A stretch of DNA of 64,000 nucleotides. Origin: Lunularia cruciata (taxonomy: Eukaryota; Streptophyta; Marchantiopsida; Lunulariales; Lunulariaceae). The translations under genes and the position numbers were made by a program. The stretch covers positions 9,982,001 to 10,046,000 of the forward strand of contig OX419757.1 in assembly GCA_948567375.1 (NCBI GenBank), in the 5' to 3' direction. Positions 12,165-22,381 of the stretch are shown here, one piece after another (position 1 is the stretch's first letter; the number at the start of each line of letters is the position of its first letter). The notes under the pieces are model-generated. The model did not search any database. It saw only the letters and a program-made list of their open reading frames with translations, and was not told the origin of the DNA.

Positions 12165-12989
12165 AGAGAGTACCAATTTGAAAAGGAGAAGACCAAATCT
12201 GATTCCCAAAAGTGAAGGGTTTTGAAGGCAAGAATCTCTCGGGTGTAGTGGAGAATTTTATGTTTGACTACGAATGTTATTTTGAAGCTACCAATCTCCA
12301 AGATGAACAAAAATAGATTCTCTTGGCTTCCAACCAATTTGATGGAGTAGCAAATCTATGGTGGCAATCCCGAGTGGAACAAGCTGAATAGCAAATTGTT
12401 GCACCAATTTTGACATGGAGAGAATTTAAGAGTGCAATAATTAGTCAATTCCAAGCTATAAATGCCACACAAGCTGCACGAGATAAGTTGGCAGAGTTGA
12501 AGCAAATTTGCTTTTTAAGAAGTTACATAATGCAATTTTAGAATACCATCATGAAAATTCCATATATACTAGAAGGTGAAGCTCTTGATTGATTTGTAAA
12601 GGGCTTGAAGTCACAAACCAAATTAGAGGTAACTATACAAGAGCCATAACACTTGGAGGAAGCCATGAGGTTGGTTGAATGCTTTGATTCCTTGGTTGCA
12701 ACAACTTGGTCTTGACCTTGACCTCCAGAGAACCTACCAACACACTATACACGAGTGGAGGAGCTGACACCAATGGAGATTGATGCCATTCAATAGAGAA
12801 CACTTGGCACTATAAATAGAGAAAAAATGTGGCAATATGGTGGTTGTTTTTATTGTTGCCAAATTGGACATTGCATTGTTGAATGTCCATTCATGAATGA
12901 GTGACCTCAAAAAGTTGCCCAAATGGAGTTTGTGGAGCAAAATGATTAGGGAAACAAGGAATCATAGTATGACATTTCTAGCAGCTTAT

Positions 12990-13440
12990 TGGGAAATTGA
13001 TTAGTTCCAATGGGCTCAAAAGCTCAACCTATGCAAGTTTGCTTCACTTGCAAGGTATGATATCTAATTTTAGTTATAGAATTTTGGTTGATTCAAGAAG
13101 TTTAGAAAATTACTAGTCCATGCAATTAGCAAAGGAATTACATCTTTCTATCAAGCGAGTAACTGAAAGTAGATTGATGATTGGATGGTAGAAAGGGTTC
13201 TTCATTTTGTACCTTGCATCTTATTACCTTCAAGATTGGGAAAGAGTATTTAGAGTGTATGTTTGTAGTGACACCTCTACACTATGATGTCATTCTAGGT
13301 CTACCTTGTCTTGAATGTCATAAGGTTCAATTTGATTGGAACCAACAATAAATTCAAGTACAACACCAAGGTAGGAATTTCCAATTAAGTTGTCTGGCAC
13401 CTCTGAATAAGATACCTAAGAAAAGTTAGTCCCAAGTTGG
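12990..13440 (+). pseudogene. Aspartic protease of chromovirus A
   Basis: The decayed frame aligns with the protease of element B (17682-18164). The active-site region reads ILVDSRS around 13080-13100, where B has ILVDSGS, so the catalytic Asp-Ser-Gly is altered to Asp-Ser-Arg. The downstream block encoding HYDVILGLPCLECHKVQFDW is well preserved. In live elements this enzyme cuts the Gag-Pol polyprotein. Several stops make it a pseudogene. Confidence 0.75.
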
Positions 13441-13534
13441 AAGGTTTTTGGGAAGGCAACCATAGAGCAAGCTTTGGAGGAAGATGAGTCTCAAGATGAG
13501 AATTTTATCACTAAAGTAAACCATAGAGCAAGCT

Positions 13535-14173
13535 TTGGAGGAAGATAAGTTTATTTTTGTGGTGTGGATCAAACCGATTGCACATGGAGGATCTAAGGAG
13601 GATCAAAAACCTCATCAAGCAATGGTTGATCAAATAGTCCAAGAGTTTGAAAATGTGTTTATGGATTATCTATCAAAGGGATTACCCTCCGATCGTGGTA
13701 TGCCCTTCGAGATTGAGTTATTGCTAAGGAGTACTCTAGTGAGTACTCCTTAGCAATCTATCGGCTTTCACCAAAGGAGTGGAGGAGTTGCAAATAATAC
13801 TTATGGAGTTGTTGGAGAAGGATTTCATACAATATAGTACATCTCCTTGGGAAGCACCAATACTATTTGTTTCAAGGAAGGATGGAAGATTTCATTTTTG
13901 TATTGATTACCGTGGGCTCAAGAAACAAACAATGAAGAATGCATATCCCTTACTTCAAATTGATGACTTGCTTGATCAATTGAGTGGAGCACTATATTTC
14001 TCCAATTTGGATCTTTATAGTGGCTATTGGCAAATCCTCATTGATAGGAAGGATGTGCCAAAGATTACCTTTTGCACAAAGGTATGGGCATTTTGAATAG
14101 AGAGTTCTACCTTTTGGGTTCCTACTAATGCTCTAACAATCTCCATGGGTCAGATGCATTAGGTGTTGGATGG
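13535..14173 (+). pseudogene. Reverse transcriptase of chromovirus A, first part
   Basis: Open stretches at 13535-13753 and 13779-14096 encode the RT fingers and palm of Ty3/gypsy type: [42 protein letters not shown] and SNLDLYSGYWQI. Compared with B, one segment near 13720 was replaced by an inverted copy of its own left side, giving a hairpin and stop codons. The frame stops at 14173, where composite repeat C is inserted; it resumes at 20415. Confidence 0.88.
13720..13757. repeat. Perfect 17-bp hairpin in the RT region of element A
   Basis: The arms 13720-13736 and 13741-13757 are exact inverted copies with a 4-base loop (TAGT). Element B carries only a short imperfect palindrome here, followed by unrelated sequence at the place of the right arm. 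The right arm therefore arose by copying the left arm, as in template-switch correction of a quasi-palindrome. Confidence 0.85.
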
Positions 14174-14264
14174 TGCCATGTGTATATACATTGCTACACA
14201 ACATACATCGCTGTCAACATCATACACTATAGAAGCACAACTCACACATAAGTCATACATAGAC

Positions 14265-14672
14265 TATAAAAGACCAAGATCGAGGAGAGAAATAGGAGAA
14301 TGGCAACTCACATTGGGACACTTGAATGAGGGAAAAATCCAAATGCCTAGCATGAGCTTTGGCTTTGGTATTTATAGGTAGCCTACAAGGCCCTTGAAAA
14401 GCTTCTCAAGAAGCTTCCTTGAGCCACTTTCTTAGAGTGCAAGCCAAGTTAACCAGGAAGCTTCTCAAGAAGCTTCCTTCTAGAAGCTGCCTACTTGGCA
14501 TGCAAGCTAAGCTAGTTAGAAGCTTCTAAAAACTACTTGCTTGGATCACAAGTTAACTAGTTGGGAACTTCCCAAGAAGCTTCCTAGATACTTCTAGAAT
14601 ATTCTAGGATAATTTGGCTTATTCTCTACTTCATTAGCCTTACTAACTACATCGCTAAACTCCATATTGTTA
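14265..14672 (-). repeat. 3' LTR of chromovirus B
   Basis: It reads TATAAAAGACC at its left end (family form TGTAAAAGACC, one mutation) and ends ATTGTTAC-T at the right. The reversed TATA box is kept at 14369-14379 (GGTATTTATAGG). A perfect three-unit heat-shock-element pattern, TTCTAGAATATTC, is at 14592-14604. Confidence 0.88.
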
Positions 14673-14689
14673 CTTATTCTCCCACCGCT

Positions 14690-14965
14690 AGTTGGTGATG
14701 TCCTCGTCACCATTGAAGCTTCAAACTCTTGGATGGCCATCTGTGCATTCTAGAGGTAAGAAAGAGGTTCCTATGTGGCATCATGAAGAGGATACCCTTT
14801 CCAAAGGACCTTATACTCCGTATGGTGTTGGCGCCTTTGTTGGATGTGGCAACACTCAAGGATACAATCAACTTCATACTCCTCATGATAATAGATAGGG
14901 ATAGGGAGAGGAGGAAGTTGGAATCAAGAAGAAAAAGAAGAGGGATTAGGAACAAAATATTTTAA
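14690..14965 (-). pseudogene. Chromodomain end of the integrase of chromovirus B
   Basis: In element direction this follows the integrase and precedes the 3' LTR. The homologous stretch in element G (63535-63897) reads EEYKVDCILARHHIQQG and EYKVLWKGYPLHDATW, the chromodomain pattern of chromoviruses. In B the same codons are present in shifted frames. Chromodomains in these integrases are thought to steer insertion to particular chromatin. The segment just left of it, CCCACCGCTAGTTGGTG, is the reversed polypurine region. Confidence 0.75.
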
Positions 14966-15250
14966 CTTGGAAACATGAAAGACAAGATGGATGCGCATAT
15001 GACAAGGCGAGGCAAGTTGATAAGCAACAGGAGAGACAATTTGGGTGATATCAAAGGGTCCTATCCAATTAGGGGCAAGTTTTACAAACTTAGGTATCAA
15101 GTGGGAAGGTTAGATTACTAGAGGATAGCATAACTTTATCATTGACTTCAAAGGTGAGATCACAACGATGGTGGTCCGCATATTGTTTTTGACAATTTTG
15201 AGCAACAAGGAGGTGAGATTTGGCTTGTTGGAGAGATTTGGATATGGTGG

Positions 15251-16185
15251 TCAAGAAGGTTGAAGTATGAGGGATCTGAGATGGAAGAGGAGCAAGAAGA
15301 GAATCTGGGACAAGCAGGTCTTGGCCAAAATTGAGAAAGAAAGGAGAGAATCCGGTGCCTGCCTATTTAGAATTGTTGTATACAAACTCTGCAGCTGCAA
15401 GATATTCATCCAATTGGTATGGTGAATGTTAACTAAGACACAAAGCATATCTTCCAAGGTGTGATTTGCATGTTCAGTTTGTCCATCAGTTTGAGGATGA
15501 TAGGCTGTGGACAAAGCAAGCTTGGTGCCAAGTATCTGGAAGAGGGCTTGCTAAAACTTTCTGGTGAAGTGAGGATCACGATTGGAGATGAGTACACATG
15601 GCATCCCATGATGTTTGAATACATTATTGAAGTAGAGTTGCACCAAGGTTGGAGCATCTATAGTATCAATTATTGGTGCCAAATGGATTTGCTTACTAAG
15701 CGTATCCACAAACACCACAATTGTTGTGTGACCTTGTTGTGTCTTGGGCAAGGAGGTGATGAGATCTAAGCTCACATGTGCCCAACAAGTAGCTCGAATA
15801 GGAAGTAGTTGAAGGAGTCCACTCAGCTTCTATTTATTGGCCTTGTTGCATTGAAAACTCTTACACAATCGAACAAACTCTTGAACATCTTGCGTCATGT
15901 TGGGCCACCACCATTGGCGTTGGAGGGTACCCAAGGTCTTGTCCACCCCCATGTGACCAACTATTGGTAAATCATGGGCTTCCTGAATAGCACGAGTTGG
16001 AAATCACCTTTGGCTGGAACATAAATGCGGTCCGCATGAAAAAGAAGGCCTTCCTTGAAGGAGAAGGTGTTGTACTCCTTGTCGCATGTTGTTAGACAAC
16101 CATGTACCATTTGGAAGAAGGGATCTTGTTGTAGAGATGACTGAAACTTGTTATGGACCTTGGGGTCAAGTTTGATGTCAAACAA
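15251..16185 (-). pseudogene. Integrase of chromovirus B
   Basis: Three frame-shifted open parts cover the integrase: 15961-16185 (N-terminal zinc-binding side), 15551-15775 and 15251-15514. The core has LDLITSLPKTQQGHTTIVVF with the first catalytic Asp, ISNRDPHFTRKF with the second, and YHPQTDGQTEHANHTLE with the Glu region. So the catalytic triad can be seen, but frameshifts separate its parts. It would have inserted the DNA copy into the host chromosome. Confidence 0.88.
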
Positions 16186-16199
16186 TTGGAGTTGCTCTT

Positions 16200-16803
16200 C
16201 CCATCAATGATGTCGACTCTTCATGTGTTCCAAGTGTAAGGTCTGCAACAATGGCTTGTGATCAGTTTGCATGACCACTTGTTTCCCCAAGAGGTAATGC
16301 CTCCATACCTGGGTGGCACATACAATTGAAAGTTGTTCCCAATCTCAAGTAGAAAAATTTCTTTTAGTTGTATTTAGTTGGCGAGACAAAAAAGCAATGG
16401 GATGTAGTCCATTTGGGAATTCTTGTTGCAACAAAACTCCAATTGCAAAGTTAGAAGCATCAAAATCAACCACACAATGTAGTTGAGGATCATATGGTTG
16501 AATAATGGGTCTTGAAGACACCATATACTTTAACTTTTGGAATGCTTCTTCATGCTTGGTGGTCCATTGGAAACTCAAGTTCTTTCCCAAGAAGTCAGTA
16601 AATGGTGCAACCACATGAGCATAATAGTGGATGAAACATTGGTAAAAACTGGTCAATCCATTGCATGCATGTACTTTTGTAGCATCCTTTGGGGTAGGCC
16701 AATCAGTAATGGCCTTGATCTTCTCTTCTTCTATCTTGATCCCCTTTGATGAGATCTTATGACCCAAGAAGGTAACCTCCTTTTGCCAAAAGACACACTT
16801 CAA
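16200..16803 (-). pseudogene. RT connection and RNase H of chromovirus B
   Basis: An open run of 152 codons (16345-16803) holds FLGHKISSKGIKIEEEKIKA, the thumb/connection segment, then VVDFDASNFAIGVLLQQEF, the start of the RNase H fold with its first catalytic Asp, and PIAFLSRQL. A mutated remainder continues to about 16200. RNase H would have removed the RNA template during reverse transcription. Confidence 0.88.
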
Positions 16804-16849
16804 CTTCTTGTAGTAAAATTTCCATTGTCGTAGTCATCTTGGGACTTCT

Positions 16850-17480
16850 CGCACATGATTCACGTGTTTTGCCTCTATCTTGCTATAGATTAAGATATCA
16901 TCTAAGAACACCACCACAGACCAATCCAATAGTCCCTCCAACACCCAATGCATCTGATCCATGAAGACTGCAGGAGCATTAGTGAGTCCAAAAGGTAGAC
17001 TCTCTACCCAAAATGCCCATACCTTGTGCGAAAGGAAGTCTTTTGCACATCTTCTCTTTCAATAGGAATTTGCCAATAGCCGCTACAAAGGTCCAGCTTG
17101 GAAAAGTAGCATGCTCCACTTAGTTGATCAAGCAAGTCATCAATCCAAGGCAAAAGATATACATTCTTCATGGTTTGCATATTGAGCCCACGATAATCAA
17201 TATAGAAACGAAGTCCACCATCCTTCTTTGGAACAAATAGTACCGGTGCTCCCCAAGGAGAGGTACTATGTTGTATGAAATCCTTCTCCAACAACTTTGT
17301 AACTATTGTTCACAACTCCTCCAACTCCTTTGGTGAGAGCCGATAGATCGGTCTACTCACTAGAGTACTCCCTAGCAATAACTCGATCTTGAAAGGCATA
17401 CCTCAATCGGAGGGTAATCCCTTTGGCAGATCATCCGGAAACGCATCCAAAAACTCTTGAACTATCCGATCAACCATTGC
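16850..17480 (-). pseudogene. Reverse transcriptase of chromovirus B
   Basis: The 17004-17294 frame carries [33 protein letters not shown] and [14 protein letters not shown]. The polymerase motif VVFLDDILIY is encoded at about 16885-16918, so both Asp of the active site are kept. The preceding frame (17403-17636) links it to the protease. A frameshift after YGHF separates the pieces. Confidence 0.88.
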
Positions 17481-17681
17481 TTGATGAGGCTCTTGGCCCT
17501 CCTCATATTGTTCTTGTGCAAACGGCTTGATCCACACCACGAATATAACCTTATCTTCTTCCAAAGCTTGCTCTATGGCTGCTTTACTAACAAACTTCCC
17601 TTCTAGGGACTCATCTCTCTTCCAAGCTTGCTCCATGGTTGCCTTCCTGGCAAACTTCTTATCTTGGGACTCATCTCTCTT

Positions 17682-18164
17682 CTAGATTTGCTCTATGGCT
17701 ACCTTCTTGATAAACTTCCCATCTTGGGATTGACTATTCTTAGGTGTCTTACTCAGAGGTGCCAGACAACCTAATCTGAAATTCTTACCTTGGTGTTGTA
17801 CTTGAATTTGTCGTCGGGTCCAATCAAATTGGATCTTATGACATTCAAGCAAAGGTAGACCTAGAATGATATCATAGTGTAGAGGTGCCACTACAAACCT
17901 CATACACTTCAAATACTCCTCAATCTTGAAGGTAATAGGATGCAAGGTGCTGAATGAAAAACCCTTTCTACCATCCGCCATCATCAAATTACTTCCAAAC
18001 ACTTGCTTGATAGGAATACCCAATTCCTTTGCTACTTGCATAGACATGCAATTCTTTGAACTTCCAGAATCAACCAAAATCCTACAACTCTGATTAGATA
18101 TTGTACCTTGCAAGTGAAGCAAACTTGCATTAGTGAAGCCTTCAATCCTATTGGAACTAATCAA
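17682..18164 (-). pseudogene. Aspartic protease of chromovirus B
   Basis: An open run of 160 codons. The catalytic motif RILVDSGSSKN is intact, followed by ELGIPI and HYDIILGLPLLECHKIQFDW, the flap and second conserved block of Ty3/gypsy pepsin-like proteases. This is the least damaged protein segment of the element, though it is not fused in frame to its neighbours. Confidence 0.88.
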
Positions 18165-18180
18165 GCTCCCAATAGGCAGC

Positions 18181-19350
18181 TCAAAATCTCCTACTGGGAT
18201 TCCTCGTTTCCCTGATCATTCTGTTCCACAATCTCCATCTGGGCAACTTGTCAAGGTTGCCCATTCCTAAGTGGGCATTCAACAATGCGATGTCCAACTT
18301 GGCGACAATAAAAACAACTTCCATTTTGTCACAATCTTTCTCTATCCGCAGTACCAAGTGGTCTCCGTTGGATAGCATCAAACTCCATTGGTGCAAGTTC
18401 TTCCACCCATGCATAATGTACTAGTAGGCCTTGTGTAGGTCGAGGTTAAGACCAAGTTGTTGCAACCAAGGAATCAAAGTGCTTAGCCAATTGCATGGCT
18501 TCTTCTATGTTTTGTGGTTCCTGCATGGTCACATCCAATTTAGTTTGTGACTTCAATCCCCACATAAATCGATCAAGAACTTCACCTTCTTGTATATCTA
18601 GAATCTGCATGATGATGTTTTGAAATTGTGTGATGTAGCTCCTTACTGAGCCAACTTGTTTAAACTCTGCCAATTTATCTCATGCGGCTCGGGTGGCATT
18701 TATAGTTTGAAACTGACCCAATATTGCATCCTTGAACTCTGCCCATGTCAAAATTGGTGCAACAATATGTAGTTCAACTCGCTCTACTAAAAATTGCCAC
18801 CAAAGTTTTGCCACACCATCTAATTAGCTAGAGGCCAAGAGAATCTATTTTTGTTCATCTTGAAGATTGGTGGCTTCAAAGTAATGTTCGTAGTCAAACA
18901 TAAAATTCTCCATTGTGCACGGAAAATTCTTGCCTTCAAACACCTTGGGTTTTGGAAATTGAATGTGATCTTCTCCATCTTGAATTGGCACTCTCTCTAT
19001 ATGTTCTCTCGTCGTTGTTGATCTTGTTTATCAAGCAATTGAGTAAGGTGCTCGATTTGTTGCTACATTGCAAGGATAACGTCCGATATTGCCACCATAG
19101 CTACTACTCAATCCCACTACTCCCACTTTATCTAATTGATTAACACATAGATGCAACACATCCACCATTCTCCATAAGTTACAACCGGAAGTATCAAGGG
19201 TTCCTCAGACACGGTGATCATATGTAGAAAATCTTGCCCAAAGCGCGAGGTGATGAATTGTGTGAAATGATGCTTGGGTAATATTTGGACATGAAAATCC
19301 CAATGGTTTGGTGGAAGTGGATTTGGTGGTCCATACATTCCATCCATCTT
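18181..19350 (-). pseudogene. Gag of chromovirus B
   Basis: The coding direction starts just after the primer site. The frame at 18446-18673 carries a retrotransposon-gag segment (YITQFQNIIMQI, LDRFMWGLK) and 18274-18319 encodes a CCHC zinc knuckle, CFYCRQVGHRIVEC. Stops and frameshifts occur throughout. Gag would form the particle and bind element RNA. Confidence 0.85.
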
Positions 19351-19356
19351 ATTCCT

Positions 19357-19368
19357 GCTTTGATACCA
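19357..19368 (-). other. Primer-binding site of chromovirus B
   Basis: GCTTTGATACCA is the reverse complement of TGGTATCAAAGC, one mismatch from the usual initiator tRNA-Met primer site. It lies one base from the LTR end at 19370. Confidence 0.85.
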
Positions 19369-19369
19369 A

Positions 19370-19799
19370 TGTAAAAGACCAAGACCGAGGAGAGAAATAG
19401 AAGAATGGAAACTCACATTGGGACACTTGAATGAGGGAAAAATCCAAATGCCTAGCATGAGCTTTGGCTTTAGGTAGCCTACAAGGCCCTTGAAAAGCTT
19501 CTCAAGAAGCTTCCTTGAGCCGCTTTCTTAGAGTGCAAGCCAAGTTAACCAAGAAGCTTCTCAAGAAGCTTCCTTCTAGAAGCTGCCTACTTGGCGTGCA
19601 AGCTAAGCTAGTTAGAAGCTTCTAGAAGCTTCCTTCTAGAAATTTCCTTCTAGAAGTTACTTGCTTGGGGTGCAAGTTAACTAGTTAGGAAGCTTCCCAA
19701 GAAGCTTCCTAGATGCTTCTAGAATATTCTAGGCTAATTTGGCTTATTCTCTACTTCATTAGCCTTATTAACTACGTTGCTAAACTCCATATTGTTACA
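19370..19799 (-). repeat. 5' LTR of chromovirus B, TATA box deleted
   Basis: It begins TGTAAAAGAC and ends ATTGTTACA. The three related LTRs contain GGCTTTGGTATTTATAGGTAGCC in reverse; this LTR reads GGCTTTAGGTAGCC near 19470, having lost the bases that make the TATA box. As the 5' LTR drives transcription, this copy is probably silent even apart from its broken genes. Confidence 0.88.
19615..19655. promoter_or_regulatory. Cluster of heat-shock-element-like units in the B 5' LTR
   Basis: GAAgcTTCtaGAAgcTTC at 19615-19632 is four alternating 5-bp units with perfect spacing, the pattern bound by heat-shock factors. It is followed by TTCtaGAA at 19634-19641 and again at 19648-19655. The same cluster occurs in the G LTR at 63392-63418. 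It lies upstream of the TATA position in element direction. Binding is inferred from the motif only. Confidence 0.6.
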
Positions 19800-20414
19800 T
19801 AGACTCTAAAGTGCCACAATGCTTTTATGCATATATACATCATTACACAACATACATCACTATCAACATCATACACTATAGTAGTACAACTCACAATGAG
19901 TCATACATAGACTCTAAAGTGCCACAATTAAAGAAATATAGCTCCAAAGAGCTCACTTCTCTGATGTAATCAGATCATTTACAACTCTCAAATCAACTGA
20001 ACTCAGATTAGTACTTGATCTATCACTATGTAAACTGCCAACAATTGGGCACTGATTATAGTCAAACCACACCCACTCTAACTAAGAGAATCCAGGTGAT
20101 GCTTGTTGGACTTTGTCCACCATAGTTAGGAACTCAAAGGCTCAACATCAGAGAAGTGAACTCTCTAGAGTTGCACTTCAAAATTATACCCTTGGACTTG
20201 AGCTAGGTCAGAAACCCTAACAGTACCACTACGGCACACTCAAGTGTGAAAATGGTGCAAAGTGATGGTGGGCTCCATCGTGAAGTCAGTACTCCAAACA
20301 AAAAATCTGACCATCAAAAAGTGGTCTATGGGAATTGCTGAAATACCTCTTACTACTATCATTGCAACTCTAGTATTTGAGCAATTTAGATGTAACACTA
20401 CAAATGGCATGATA

Positions 20415-21120
20415 ATGGACTATTGGATTAATACATGGTGGTGTTCTTGGATGACATTTTAATCTATAGCAAGACAAAGGCAAAACACAAAAATCATGTA
20501 TGAGAAGTCCTAAGATGACTATGACAATAGAAGTTTTACTACAAGAAGTCAAAGTGTGCCTTTTGGAAGAAGGAAGTTACCTTCTTGGGTCACAAGAGCT
20601 CATTGGAGGGATTCAAGATGGAAGAGCAAAAAATCAAGGCCATTACTCATTGGCCTACTCCAAAGGATGCTTTAGAAGTTTGGGCATTCAATGGATTGGC
20701 CCGTCTTTACCGACGATTCATCCATTACTATGCTCATGTAGCTGCACCATTGACCAATCTCTTGGGGAAGAACTCAAGCTTTCAATGGACCAACAAGCAC
20801 AAAGAGGCATTCCAGAAGCTGAAATATATGGTGTCTTCAAGATCCATTCTTCAACCATATGATCCTCAACTTCCTTGTATGGTTGATTTTGATGCTTCTA
20901 ACGTTGCAATTGGAGTCATGTTGCAACAAGAATTCCCATATGGGTTACATCCCATTGTCTTTGTGTCTTGCAAACTAAATACAATAGAAAGAAATTATTA
21001 TGCTTGAGATTGGGAATAACTAGCAATGGTATATGCGACCAAGGTATGGAGGCATTATCTCTTGGGGAAAAAAATGATCATGCAAAATGATCACACACTT
21101 TTGTTGTAGATATTAAACTT
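20415..21120 (+). pseudogene. RT second part and RNase H of chromovirus A
   Basis: Coding resumes after composite repeat C with the polymerase motif VVFLDDILIY near 20437-20470. The 140-codon run 20585-21007 holds the connection (FKMEEQKIKAITHWPTPKDA) and RNase H start (MVDFDASNVAIGVMLQQEF, PIVFVSCKLN). It matches 16345-16803 of element B closely. It is separated from its N-terminal half by more than 6 kb of inserted DNA. Confidence 0.88.
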
Positions 21121-21159
21121 AGAACACATGAAGAGTTGACATCATTGATCAAAGGAGTA

Positions 21160-21760
21160 ACTCCAATTGCTTGACATCAAACTTGAGTACAAACCCGGTT
21201 GGTTCCATTTCCTCCTTGATGACTTATCACAACAACTTGGTTTGAATTCTCTTCTTCTCATCACTATGGCAATTACAATGGTGTCAATTGACTCCAAGGT
21301 CCAAATTGAGTTTAGGACAGCTGTATAACAAGATCCCTTATTTCAAATGGTACAAGGTCATCTTGCAACATGCAACAACAGTACAACACCTTCTCCTTCA
21401 AGGAAGGCCTTCTATTTCATGAGGACTAGATATATGCTCTAGCCAAGGGTGATCTCCAACTTGTGCACCTCAAAGAAGCCCATGACTTACCAATCGATGG
21501 TCACATGGGTGTAGACAAGACTCTAGGTACCTTCTAACACCAATGGTGGTGGCCCAACATGGCACAAGATGTTTGAGAGGTTTCCAATTATGTGAGAGTT
21601 GCCAACATAATAAGGCCAGCAAATCAGAAGTCGAGCGGACTCCTTCCATTTGCTCGATGAATGTCTTGTAGCTACAAAGTTTGCATACAATAATTCCAAA
21701 TAGGCAAGCACCAGATTCTCTCTATTCTTCCTCAATTTTTGCCAAGATCCACTTGTTCCA
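21160..21760 (+). pseudogene. Integrase remnant of chromovirus A, catalytic core deleted
   Basis: The N-terminal side aligns with B at 15850-16185, to about 21650. The next aligned bases (from about 21660, ACAAAGTTTGCATACAATAA) correspond to B near 15390. About 0.4 kb encoding the DDE core, present in B at 15400-15800, is missing. This copy could not have made working integrase after that deletion. Confidence 0.75.
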
Positions 21761-22380
21761 TAATCTCTTCTTACTCCTCCATCTCATGTCTCTCATACTT
21801 CCACCTTCTTGACCACGATATCATAATCTCTCCAACAAGCCAAATCTCATCTCTTTGTTGCTCAGAATAGACAAAAACAATATGCAGACCACCATCTTTG
21901 TGATCTCACCTTTCAAGTTGGTGATAAGGTCATGCTCTCCTTTAGTAACCTAACCCTCCCACTTGATACCCAAGTTCATTAACTTGCCCCTAATTAGATA
22001 GGACCCTTTGATGTCACCCAAATCATCTCTCTTATTGCTTATCAACTTGCCTTGCCTTGTCATATATGCATCCACCCTATCTTTCATATTTCCAAGTTGA
22101 AACCTTTTTTTCCTTACCCATCTTCTTTTTCTTCTCGTGTCCAACCTCCTCATCCTCCTCTCATCCCTATCAATGATCATGAGGAGTACAAAGTTGATTG
22201 TATCCTTGCACGTCGCCACATTCAACAAGGCCGCTGACAACATATGGAGTACAAGATCTTTTGGAAAGAGTATCCCACTCATGATGCCACATAGGAATCA
22301 CTTTCTCATCTCCAAAATGCACAAACAGCCATTGAAGCTTCAATGGCAACAAGGATGTTACCAACTAGCGGTGGAGGAAT
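21760..22380 (+). pseudogene. Integrase C-terminus and chromodomain of chromovirus A
   Basis: The region 22020-22370 corresponds to 63535-63897 of element G, which reads as a chromodomain. In A the codons for EEYKVDCILARRHIQQG are kept near 22180-22240, followed by the YKILWKEYPTHDAT block with mutations, then the polypurine side before the 3' LTR. Confidence 0.72.
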
Positions 22381-22381
22381 A

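Larger units (their letters stand above)
11066..12955 (+). pseudogene. Gag of chromovirus A, interrupted by a solo LTR
   Basis: Coding remains with many stops align with the reversed gag of element B (18181-19350), for example the first 200 bases after the primer site and the retroviral gag region around 12300-12720. A CCHC zinc knuckle is encoded near 12835-12880 (CFYC...GHCIVEC). The solo LTR at 11426-12164 splits it with an AGAGA duplication. The gag polyprotein would have packaged element RNA; this copy is dead. Confidence 0.75.
14265..19799 (-). mobile_element. Ty3/gypsy chromovirus B, full length with target duplication
   Basis: A 5,535-bp element on the minus strand with 5' LTR 19370-19799 and 3' LTR 14265-14672. 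TAGAC lies directly on both sides (14260-14264 and 19800-19804), showing the insertion is complete at both ends. The order in element direction is gag, protease, RT, RNase H, integrase, chromodomain. It is the best preserved member of family A/B/D/G here, yet no frame is intact. It is the youngest layer of this nest, since it sits inside C, which sits inside A. Confidence 0.93.
14174..20414. mobile_element. Composite repeat C inserted in the RT gene of A, itself split by element B
   Basis: The RT gene of A breaks at 14173 and continues at about 20415. Without element B the insert is about 0.7 kb, begins TGCCATGTGTATATA and is flanked by ATGG on both sides. It holds two copies of a subunit of about 115 bp (X: 14174-14264 plus 19800-19814, and about 19815-19928), then a unique part Y (19929-20414). 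Related X and Y blocks occur at 58190-58920 next to element F, so C may be a solo LTR of the F family. Exact ends are uncertain. Confidence 0.6.

Noticed and set aside
14720-14965. Plus-strand frames inside element B, such as 14729-14965
   Set aside because: They are antisense to the integrase C-terminus and chromodomain.
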